A program made the translations under genes and the position numbers. A stretch of DNA of 17,614 bases from Candidatus Melainabacteria bacterium (GTDB lineage Bacteria; Cyanobacteriota; Vampirovibrionia; Obscuribacterales; Obscuribacteraceae). Positions within the stretch are counted from its first letter, which is position 1. The number at the start of each line of letters is the position of its first letter. The notes below the pieces were generated by a model, which was not told the origin of the DNA, did not search any database, and saw nothing but the letters and a program-made list of their open reading frames with translations. The stretch covers positions 1 to 17,614 of the forward strand of contig PLXC01000087.1 in NCBI GenBank assembly GCA_003151275.1. Direction: 5' to 3'. Shown here one piece after another: positions 7,801 through 12,556 of the stretch.

Positions 7801-9365
7801 GGCAGATCTTTGTTATCAATAGCCAGTTTGGCTAGTTTTAAATCGTCATCAGTGGTTCGTTCGTCACGACCTTTGTTGAGATAAACGCTCAGAGCTTCCT
7901 TCGTATCCTTCGACATCGGGCTGTTCGCCAAGTATTCCTCGATACTTTGACCCATCTGTTGCTTAAAATCATTTTTGAACCCTGCAAGTTCAGTTGGTCC
8001 AAGCAGCCCTACAGTTTGCATAATGTCTTGCTGTGCGTCACTTGAACGTTGCCAATCCTGCCCTGCGGTATAAACGCTCATCGGACCTGGTCCGACACCG
8101 CCCGCGAAGGCATGATAGATTTCATCAACAACACTGCTAACAGTTACACCTGTCAGATCTTCGTTGGCATCTGCATTGCTCTTATTGACAATTGCCATGT
8201 CTATCTTGAACTGACCGATCTCATCTGACAGGTCTGTGCTTCGGTTGAGAAGAACGCTCAGTTTCGTATAGCTGACTTGGTCGTCGCCAACATTCTCTTT
8301 CAGGTCGTCGCGCAAACTGCGGTTATTTAATTCGAGGTAACGCTGTTCCAAAAGCTTATGATCGGCGGCGGGCATTTCGACCAGTATGTCCTCGATCTTT
8401 TTCAAGTCCGCATTGGCCAACGCTGTCTGTATATCTTTCGCCGTTGAATCAATCGTATTCAGGTCATGTCTGCTCTCGCGACCATCTAAACCTTTGGTGA
8501 TTACCGTGCCGTCTTTTTGTTGATAGCTAAATGTGCCATTGCTGTCAACGTGAGCCTTGAACGGGCTAGACTCGATTTGATGGCACCCACTACGGTCGGT
8601 AAAACCAACCAAATGATTGCTATCGTCATAGTCAAATTGAGTTTTGCTGCCGTCTTTGTATGTAACCTCTGCAATTCTGTCGCGGCTGTCCTTTTTTACG
8701 CCGGAATTGTTTGCATTGAGGGACCGTGTATCATTTGTGTCCGTGACACTTTTATTGCGGTCGCCGTCTAAGTTTGTAGCACCGCCCTTGATGCTATCGA
8801 TTAAAACATCATTCTTGTCGTAGATCTCGGTTCCCGATGCTGTTTTCTTCAAAGTGTTACCGTTGATGAAAGAAAGCGTCGTGATCGCTTCCGTTTTTGA
8901 CTTCGCTTCAACGATGCCGAAAGTGCCGTCTTCCGCATTCACCACAGCACGCATGGCGCGTGACTTTTGGTTCGGAGAATTCCAGTGAAGACCATCGTCA
9001 CTTGACCAAATGGCGCCATTGTTATCACTAAATGATTTCAATTCACCCATTGGGTTATAGTCGAACTTACGAACAATGCCGCGCGCATCCATAGTCTCAC
9101 AGACTCTGCCCAGCATATCTTTAGTCACGTGAGCGCCGTCAGAAGTTTTAAGAGTTATCGGTTCAACAAAGGTTTGTTTCTCGATTCGAGCTTCTCTTGC
9201 TTCTCTTTCTTTCTCGATTGCTTCGCACTTTTGAACCTCGAGTCGTGCCAACTCTAGTTTCTTCGCTTCTTCTTTTCGCTTCTCAATTTCACGCCTGGCA
9301 GCATTATCGGTGCTACCATCGCTTTTTTTTGTTTCTGGCTCGGATTCTTTTGAGACCATAATCAC
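1896..9365 (-). CDS. Giant multidomain protein (2489 aa): RHS-like segments, annexin-like helical region, tandem FHA domains, C-terminal papain-like cysteine peptidase
   Basis: Layout by residue. About 22-68: Lys/Glu/Arg-rich coiled coil. About 76-300: RHS/YD-like segment (GIVRKFDYNPMGEL; KTQFDYDDSNHLVGFTDRSG). About 305-1150: almost all helical, with stretches like annexin repeats (321-374; 445-520; about 1019-1067). About 1155-1203 and 1343-1390: hydrophobic Ala/Gly-rich segments. About 1480-1640: unassigned alpha/beta region. About 1700-1800: FHA-like domain (G1716, R1717, H1736). About 1815-1905: canonical FHA domain (GR at 1830-1831, SRKH at 1842-1845, FGTYV at 1868-1872). About 1946-2086: second RHS-like segment. 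About 2170-2489: papain-like peptidase with Gln in DQGQRPMC, Cys2180, His2412 and NSWG at 2452-2455. There is no signal peptide. The start at 9365 is GTG; ATG two codons on (9359) is equally possible, and neither has a strong ribosome binding site. The layout is toxin-like; the peptidase call is firm, the annexin call tentative. Confidence 0.9.
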   Translation of the reverse strand: MIMVSKESEPETKKSDGSTDNAARREIEKRKEEAKKLELARLEVQKCEAIEKEREAREARIEKQTFVEPITLKTSDGAHVTKDMLGRVCETMDARGIVRKFDYNPMGELKSFSDNNGAIWSSDDGLHWNSPNQKSRAMRAVVNAEDGTFGIVEAKSKTEAITTLSFINGNTLKKTASGTEIYDKNDVLIDSIKGGATNLDGDRNKSVTDTNDTRSLNANNSGVKKDSRDRIAEVTYKDGSKTQFDYDDSNHLVGFTDRSGCHQIESSPFKAHVDSNGTFSYQQKDGTVITKGLDGRESRHDLNTIDSTAKDIQTALANADLKKIEDILVEMPAADHKLLEQRYLELNNRSLRDDLKENVGDDQVSYTKLSVLLNRSTDLSDEIGQFKIDMAIVNKSNADANEDLTGVTVSSVVDEIYHAFAGGVGPGPMSVYTAGQDWQRSSDAQQDIMQTVGLLGPTELAGFKNDFKQQMGQSIEEYLANSPMSKDTKEALSVYLNKGRDERTTDDDLKLAKLAIDNKDLPLLKTVMLLSHNREELSAKITEVGYRNNIATAFKDDQLVQALDYVDQGGLSVLTKIKNHDHILHTDRVEVERLVKNASDTDRVRYERGEHLSANPQELDQNNANDKQALAFYNDTRAELTRLSSSPAELIKWESELEKKESVLADLANAANDPKRMYAAVENLSEKDWQQLRDHPEDLKRVADLLNHTNVSYVSTGEGGAIETTERDIASEQDTKKLMDMLNAKINSSDATFTYQQSQRVGKRSISEIFATEDVSEHDKLNALKNTTDDERKAIKDNVNGVRDQLATQLEKLGLGHDIGKTLLAEIDADKKPTAWDQVMLNVLADSLHEPDTDPVPSLAKIHDWEAAFAENPALLQKIANHGNYSVEPFEYTYFASQFGPLLRAHNIDNGSEKYYEFMNQIFKTGKLDLSHSLVLADKQEGCLNEFNRASEAEKALLKQTNPTDADAIAFQKSAFKDDNEKILVQSILNNTDGKMSLADKLFAYTKCGAYNEVDSLQETLSALSKDARQAVAAEYFQKYHQLLSTNLADKLPEDKRFIFKSLLSGTDFNVRQFRMDTTLDNDNHRSYFDGFLGKVWNAGKMDVNESANQLTDWIKKNPEAMKNLTPEDREKFMQAVKNYQDASQNYIKDKKQFAEQFTDAAITVAVMGSGLFTGFSSTAAYYSLLATAAVAGGTFKLVATKRIEGTDFDNSEKNVINLMFRGGSQSVLGLIGPEFGLSRVGPQIAEKSVAEAIESLGPQFAEALTPEARKLMSSELSDLSRQVALGRGEKFKEIAEKVLVNGTPEQQQLLQQALQKQVSSQVTADLRANLQKKVLYELESASHSAVIGSAASAAPVLGASVLGLESPEDLWERMKQAGVAGAEGALFFHVTFKGAGSVSALLRKGDNGLIAGKDTVVHRNGQNIVVKDELVLQPEDRIVEDPARIETARQEQNPNRKESNEIPKNEKDTNAKVTEVVKPYVVLSDGTKVDPVTAKTMEKLQLTPDSYVYRSMDPQYLDLKTSTVSGNPKSIADIADPYNMVELFPGQGLPDIKTEAMTTTRKVGPGLNVSVEKSSVYEEGDHVLVKIKLGDLLKQNGKIYLDSGAANTGIKPLYITFDGSVPFERVPVEKVVPPVNPQMNERSSTKIESKPVKPEINFTPLKTPIESSLDETVTSFRTVAKNELGGNQIPENAKYIRVGRKDITLTPDGPTVPIGREDVGSLYVSSISAANPNGHVQVGLTSEAKPYLTADPERAQNTFVMRKGTKEWVKLSDLSKDATNNGVVINYGDQVRLGGQGGANLDLSELTQANFKVGNTNITLRPGERKSLGREDIDPNDQSISRKHLSVGLDDSGRTYIYEDPISPSSFGTYVKRQGADQFVRVVPGAEVHVFPGDEVRLGTADLDGNNNVIPNSSKPGRLLDMSDMYREVNDATTPELSRWGKIKKAVIGGETVDSANSIVRTKDGGLQYRDGRGLVEESSKGSKVITDYSGAKITEEAGRITKMTDAHGSSYRIEYGSDGEISKVWFGDTPYERSNTKKWTVEKDGSLHLVTTQAEGGRTEVYYHPDGTMEVGSAANGQAVRFNTKNIDIKAEEFRISQLAESQIQPEELGRFKGMLQELKQSNLTEEQQGEVLHQLNRMLADDSGAVLKSSERAVLAEQALQQTLHPEYIDQGQRPMCALAALEKKVAFEHPGEYLRVIADASISGKYVTSDGKVVDVNLLGSLKIDDEALKGAGLSRGLPSPVKQVGDSNRSWSSQIFQEVAINSLVQERPGNYIYQNRGTHEALIDLNNIDGGTVYLKRGRFLEMQHSPHITDAEDVETMFTKLTGKSDDFWLTANISDAGKAPVILNNTEIGYEEGLARVLMDMQANGKHAIAVVDVRNSPFWETSGSGAAGGAGGAGNRGSNPRLHAVMVKDIDVQYIQKTDGSYVLDNKGNRIIDFQRTRVTVLNSWGRKADHVAANQVTGTDTRLSVKQLYAAMNGWSPNQ

Positions 9366-9424
9366 CGGTCAAACAGGGGCAGCCTATCTGGACTTTATAC
9401 CCCTGGTGCTTACAGATTCTCTTG

Positions 9425-9919
9425 CTAAGCTGCGAACTTTGGCACAGGCACAAGTGACGAGGGGATCATCAGCTTTGAACCTGGACTAATAAAGTCAGGA
9501 TCTGAAAGATTGTTGAATGTGAGAATATCTTGCATAGCGCTGCGAATAGCCTGATAATCGTGGCAAATAGAGGGGTAGCTTTTTTTACACTCAACGAGCA
9601 GATCCATGACGACAGAGCGCAAAGTTTCGCCCGTTCTAAACTCGTAAAAGGCGCAGCCGCTGGCAGTGCGTTCGAAACAGCGGCGATTGCGCGGATCGCC
9701 CCAAGACTCAAGAGTTTCCTGCCATACTGAATTAATTCCATCAGATCTTCTTGAGTCATCAACTCTTCTTTGCTCACGAGCAACTTTCTTGACGAATGTT
9801 TTAAAGTTGCTTACCGTTGGCAGCAAGCTCGCCAAATCTTCCGCAGTTGCACTCTCGGCAAAAGAGCCGCCAAGCGGGAATATAGCCGAATTTAAGCCTG
9901 CTACTTGTGGTAACGTCAC
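9425..9919 (-). CDS. Small protein with a C-terminal LysM-like domain (164 aa)
   Basis: Residues about 92-157 read as a degenerate LysM domain: YEFRTGETLRSVV corresponds to the usual 'Y.V..GDTL..IA', LTFNNLSDPDFISPG to 'I...N.L.....I.PGQ', and SKLMIPSS to 'L.IP'. The spacing between the first helix and the Asn-rich helix is longer than usual (an insert around ECKKSYPSICHDYQ). The N-terminal 90 residues are helical and charged and I do not recognise them. There is no clear signal peptide. LysM domains bind peptidoglycan or chitin glycans; in phage-tail-like secretion machines small LysM proteins also act as tail or hub adaptors. The start is GTG, supported by AGAGG a few bases upstream. It lies 59 bases before the giant's start on the same strand, so the two are probably cotranscribed. 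It may be a docking partner, or a domain split off from the giant. Confidence 0.72.
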   Translation of the reverse strand: MTLPQVAGLNSAIFPLGGSFAESATAEDLASLLPTVSNFKTFVKKVAREQRRVDDSRRSDGINSVWQETLESWGDPRNRRCFERTASGCAFYEFRTGETLRSVVMDLLVECKKSYPSICHDYQAIRSAMQDILTFNNLSDPDFISPGSKLMIPSSLVPVPKFAA

Positions 9920-10123
9920 TAGAACCTCTGTTTTTAAAATCTGGTAATACGAAGCCTGAAAGTGGCGACGTTGTAACCATACGATTAAGTTGTTATTGAG
10001 TTGTTAAAAGGGTCCGTCCGAAACTGGACAGTTAAAATCCAAACCTTCGCTAGCGATGATTTTGTGTGTCTTTTTGCTTCGGCTCGCCGGGATTGAAGAC
10101 GGATAGTAGCTTTGAGATGAGGT

Positions 10124-10306
10124 TCATATCTGATGCACTCTTCCTTGTGAAGACGCTATAGCCAAGGCATTAATTTGATCCATCATATTACCTAATCGAA
10201 GAAGAATTTGTGGAAACAAGTCCATGCATTTGTCCAAGGTATCGGTGTCCTGGTCCGATAACTCCGATAAGCTGCCTTTGCCCGACGATATGCGAAACAA
10301 AATCGA
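10124..10306 (-). pseudogene. Possible small or decayed reading frame
   Basis: This is a 60-codon open stretch on the - strand ending in TGA. Its composition is protein-like: a Ser/Asp-rich run followed by an amphipathic helix, LFPQILLRLGNMMDQINALA. An internal ATG at 10225 would give 33 aa and a TTG at 10300 would give 58 aa; neither has a visible ribosome binding site. Directly upstream a single TGA interrupts a longer frame of similar character (VLDFRNTVLSDLNSG), which is what a gene with a nonsense mutation would look like, although chance cannot be excluded at this length. I recognise no family. Confidence 0.22.
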
Positions 10307-10549
10307 TCAGCACATTGTCAAACTACCGCTATTCAAATCCGACAACACCGTGTTGCGGAAATCTAAGACGCCTCGGCGGATTCCTTGAGTCTGAGTCCAG
10401 TGCGTCCTCCCAAGTTAATCTAGCGAATACAAATTAAAACGGGAACCGAAGCATATCAGCTCACGTCATTCCAGACACAAGCACAAACGATTTAATCCTT
10501 CAAACCGATGTACCCTAATGGGATTCGAAGTGCATAAACGAATGATAGT

Positions 10550-10590
10550 GGCGCCTCTGAGCGCCCTTTCAACTTTTTGAGTAAACTCAA
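10550..10590 (-). terminator. Paired hairpins just after the MDR oxidoreductase stop; weak terminator candidate
   Basis: Read on the - strand, directly after the stop codon of the oxidoreductase gene, there are two inverted repeats: TTGAGT-TT-ACTCAA (10577-10590) and GGCGC-tcagag-GCGCC (10550-10565). Their position fits a 3'-end structure. Neither is followed by a T-tract, so intrinsic termination is not supported, and a stabilising 3' hairpin is equally possible. Confidence 0.3.
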
Positions 10591-10595
10591 ATCCC

Positions 10596-11627
10596 TTAGA
10601 CTCGAACGAGCAGTTTTCCTAGGTTCTTGCCCTCAAACAAACTGTTCAGAGCTTCAGGAAGTTGCTCGAATCCATCAACAATCGTTTCTTCAAAAACCAT
10701 TTCGTTGTTGTGCACCCAGGGTCCAACGATGCTAATCATTTCATCCATTCTGTGAGTATAGTCTCGCGCCAAAATGCCTTGAATGGTGGCACGTTTAAAC
10801 AGCAAGTGCTGCAGAAACCGTGGACCGACATCGGGATTATCCAGACCTCCATCATATTGACTGATGGCACCACAAATAATAACGCGAGCACGCAGGTTGA
10901 TATGCGGAATCACCGCGTCAGTTATACGACCGCCAACGTTGTCAAAATAAACATCGACACTTTTGGTTCGTCTCAAAATTTCTTGCGAAAGAGATTCGAG
11001 ATCATCAAATTCTCGATAATCGACGGCGCCGTCGAGTCCAAGCTTATCGGTCAGGAATTTACATTTGGCGGCACCACCAGCAATACCAAAGACGCGACAT
11101 CCAGCTCGTTTAGCAAATTGAGCGACGAGAGATCCAACTGCCCCCGCTGCGCCAGATACAACAACCGTTTCTCCCGGTTTGGGTCGACCAGCTTCCATCA
11201 AACCGAACCAGGCGGTTCTTCCCGGCATTCCTAAAACTCCTAGAGCCGTAGTGACGGGAGCAGTTTCTGGATCCAGCCTTTGCAGTTCGCTCGCATGACA
11301 CTTCGCAAACAATTGCCAGCCAGAATAGCCAAGAACCCAATCACCTTCTTTGAATTTATCGCTTTGAGAGGCGACGATGCGTCCGATTACTCCAGCGCGT
11401 TGAACGATACCAAGGGGATGTGGCACATCATAAGTATTTCGCTCATGTTGCTGTATGCGCATGTAGGGATCCACACTAATGTAGTGAGCACGGACTATGG
11501 TCTCATTTGCTGCCAGATCACTTGAGAGTTCGCAATCACGCAAAACAAAGTGTTCTTGCGTTACCCGCCCCGTAGGGCGCTTTGTATAAATCCACTGGCG
11601 ATTCGCAAAACTTTCGGTCTTCGACAT
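10596..11627 (-). CDS. NADP-dependent oxidoreductase of the MDR superfamily (CurA / leukotriene B4 dehydrogenase type), 343 aa
   Basis: This is a zinc-free medium-chain reductase that would reduce the C=C bond of alpha,beta-unsaturated aldehydes or ketones with NADPH. It is cytosolic. The N-terminal NRQWIYTKRPTG is the characteristic opening of the YncB/CurA/PTGR group, followed by SVDPYMR, also typical of it. The Rossmann fold shows ETVVVSGAAGAVGSLVAQ (GAAGAVG about residues 159-165) and GIAGGAAKCKFL, with the Lys expected to contact NADP. The Zn ligands of classical alcohol dehydrogenases are absent. Length matches the family. I choose the ATG at 11627 rather than the in-frame ATG at 11633 because GAGA then sits at a normal spacing of 7; for the outer ATG it is only 1-2 bases away. 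The gene follows hemerythrin on the same strand after about 150 bases and is probably transcribed separately or only loosely coupled. A role in aldehyde/enone detoxification would fit the alcohol dehydrogenase and aldo/keto reductase genes nearby. Confidence 0.9.
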   Translation of the reverse strand: MSKTESFANRQWIYTKRPTGRVTQEHFVLRDCELSSDLAANETIVRAHYISVDPYMRIQQHERNTYDVPHPLGIVQRAGVIGRIVASQSDKFKEGDWVLGYSGWQLFAKCHASELQRLDPETAPVTTALGVLGMPGRTAWFGLMEAGRPKPGETVVVSGAAGAVGSLVAQFAKRAGCRVFGIAGGAAKCKFLTDKLGLDGAVDYREFDDLESLSQEILRRTKSVDVYFDNVGGRITDAVIPHINLRARVIICGAISQYDGGLDNPDVGPRFLQHLLFKRATIQGILARDYTHRMDEMISIVGPWVHNNEMVFEETIVDGFEQLPEALNSLFEGKNLGKLLVRV

Positions 11628-11703
11628 CAACATTTCTCGTTTAACTGAATGGATATGATACCTCTAAAATCAAAAGCATAAAGCATCATATTTAGATTTC
11701 GCA

Positions 11704-11775
11704 CATCATTGTAGCGCTTTAGTTTGACATAGATTCAGGCAAGCTTCGAGCGCAGTTTAGTATTTCTTGTTTAGT
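11704..11775 (-). pseudogene. Relic of an EF-hand kinase C-terminus after the hemerythrin gene
   Basis: Read on the - strand from 11775, in a frame different from the hemerythrin gene it abuts, 18 codons give TKQEILNCARSLPESMSN and then TAA at 11719-11721. The kinase gene at 12500-13954 ends SKQEIIDFARSLPEPMSN: 13 of 18 residues are identical, and by my count 54 of 65 bases match from that point through the stop and the following AGCGCTAC. The match goes on into non-coding flank (TACAATGATG). This is therefore a segmental copy of the kinase gene's 3' end, or the last piece of a lost paralogue. It has no start or upstream domain and would not be expressed as a protein. The 3' bases of the hemerythrin gene abut it directly. 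Confidence 0.65.
11704..11775 (+). repeat. Imperfect direct repeat, copy 1 (partner at 12461-12556)
   Basis: On the + strand this begins CATCATTGTA, then GCGCTTTAGTTTGACATAG and so on. The copy at 12461-12556 begins with the same ten bases and differs by scattered substitutions plus two extra 12-base units. The two copies lie in the same orientation, about 0.75 kb apart, and flank the hemerythrin gene and its leader. Confidence 0.8.
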
Positions 11776-12260
11776 CACACACGTGCTCTTCCAAGCAGCT
11801 CAATGAATTGAGGATGCACTTGTGTATTCTCTTTCTCGACATGGATGCGAAGATCATCTTGCACCACCTGTAGGGCGCTTAGAAGTTGCTGCCGATGCTC
11901 GCTTTGAGCAACAGCGCTTACCATCTGCGAAATTATACCCAGCGCATTACCGCACCCGTCGTGCTCTTTCTCCATTTCTTCTAGACGCGCACGCAGATCC
12001 ATTTCGCTGTGAGGAATTTCACCGCCTGACTCGAGTGCGATGCCTGTCGGAAATAAAACCGTCTCTTCATCCTTCAAATGCGTCTCTATCTTCGACCTCA
12101 CCTTCCTGTATATTTGCTGCGCTTCGCTCAGTGACTCGCTATCTGGGCAATCACTTACAAGCGCTTCTATTAAATCGGTTATTCTCGGAAGTTCTTTTCG
12201 CAGCAAGCTGTGATGCCTCGCGACTATCTCTTCGACAAGTTGCTGAAAACTCGAGTGCAT
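11775..12260 (-). CDS. Hemerythrin-like HHE-domain protein, RIC/YtfE type (161 aa)
   Basis: This is a four-helix-bundle di-iron protein. The RIC group (YtfE, ScdA, NorA) repairs iron-sulfur centres or handles nitric oxide damage; other hemerythrin-like proteins bind O2. Ligand pattern: ARHHSLL (H16/H17), THLKDEE (H61, E65), KEHDGCG (H100), and IHVEKEN (H140, E144). The two H-x3-E motifs plus isolated His residues in helices 1 and 3 give the complete di-iron set. ETVLFP at 66-71 matches the RIC consensus; the second 'LFP' is VHP here. The N-terminal ScdA_N domain with its Cys pair is missing, so this is a single-domain form. GAGGAG precedes the ATG at good spacing. The leader is unusually CA-rich (see the repeat at 12271-12315). 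The stop is followed at once by the kinase-tail relic. NO or oxidative stress response is inference from the family. Confidence 0.88.
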   Translation of the reverse strand: MHSSFQQLVEEIVARHHSLLRKELPRITDLIEALVSDCPDSESLSEAQQIYRKVRSKIETHLKDEETVLFPTGIALESGGEIPHSEMDLRARLEEMEKEHDGCGNALGIISQMVSAVAQSEHRQQLLSALQVVQDDLRIHVEKENTQVHPQFIELLGRARV

Positions 12261-12270
12261 TTTCTCCTCA

Positions 12271-12315
12271 CTCTTTGTGTGTGTGTCTGTTTGTGTGGGT
12301 GTGTGTTTGTTTGCT
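12271..12315 (+). repeat. GT-rich low-complexity tract (CA-rich on the hemerythrin mRNA)
   Basis: Between the hemerythrin ribosome binding site and its presumed promoter lies a nearly pure G/T tract on the + strand, made of GTGTGTGT runs, TTTGTGTGGG and TTTGTTTG. On the transcribed strand this is an A/C-only leader of more than 40 bases ending about 10 bases before GAGGAG. Such leaders are unstructured and can aid ribosome access; dinucleotide runs can also change length by slippage. The longest uninterrupted GT run is only about four units, so phase variation is a weak suggestion. Confidence 0.75.
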
Positions 12316-12330
12316 TACGCAAAGATTTAC

Positions 12331-12343
12331 CGAAAAGTTTTCG
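12331..12343. promoter_or_regulatory. Inverted repeat CGAAAA-G-TTTTCG upstream of the hemerythrin gene
   Basis: This is a perfect 6-base inverted repeat around one base, about 70-80 bases upstream of the hemerythrin start codon and just outside its CA-rich leader. The position is suitable for an operator, but no matching -10/-35 pair is evident and the site fits no regulator motif that I can name. It could be chance. Confidence 0.25.
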
Positions 12344-12460
12344 AAGCCATAAATAGCAAAATACTCTCCACTAGCGTTGTATACGTTTTCGCATTCGCCA
12401 TCTCCCTGATGCACAACAACTGCGTCTCCCGGTTGATCAACTTAGACGAGTCGTCGATCG

Positions 12461-12556
12461 CATCATTGTATCGCTTCAGGTAGCGCTTCAGGTAGCGCTT
12501 CAGTTTGACATAGGTTCAGGCAGGCTTCTAGCGAAATCAATTATTTCTTGTTTTGA
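12461..12556 (+). repeat. Imperfect direct repeat copy 2 with an internal 12-bp tandem repeat over the kinase stop
   Basis: This is the partner of 11704-11775. After the shared CATCATTGTA, a 12-base unit is repeated: TCGCTTCAGGTA (12471-12482), GCGCTTCAGGTA (12483-12494), and GCGCTTCAG (12495-12503), where the third unit runs into the kinase stop codon at 12500-12502. The other copy has one unit only, so the tandem array expanded here or collapsed there. Bases 12503-12556 are the last 18 codons of the kinase gene. Confidence 0.85.

Larger units (their letters stand above)
9920..10595. other. 676-base stretch without a convincing gene; possibly decayed coding sequence
   Basis: Several short frames look protein-like but none is convincing. 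On the - strand one frame is open for 60 codons from 10306 to a TGA at 10124-10126, with an ATG at 10225 that gives 33 residues starting MDLFPQILLRLGNMMDQI. On the + strand a 54-codon frame runs 10224-10388 (starts MHLSKVSVSWSDN). Neither has a good ribosome binding site, and in the - strand frame the reading continues upstream past a single TGA (10307-10309) with plausible composition, so this may be a dead gene. A 20-base block at about 10011-10030 (GGTCCGTCCGAAACTGGACA) resembles an insertion-sequence end, but I find no partner. The promoter of the minus-strand LysM-giant operon should lie near 9920-10030; I see no clear -10/-35. Confidence 0.35.

Noticed and set aside
10011..10030. Insertion-sequence terminal repeat
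   Set aside because: The block looks like an IS end but no inverted partner, target-site duplication or transposase is visible in the window.
10662..11234. 190-codon + strand frame inside the MDR oxidoreductase gene
   Set aside because: It is antisense to a well-supported enzyme gene and has no family features.
12327..12401. 24-aa reading frame on the - strand between kinase and hemerythrin (starts MANAKTYTTLVES)
   Set aside because: The GGGAG abuts the ATG with no spacing, the frame is very short, and it would end inside the hemerythrin upstream region. Chance is likely.
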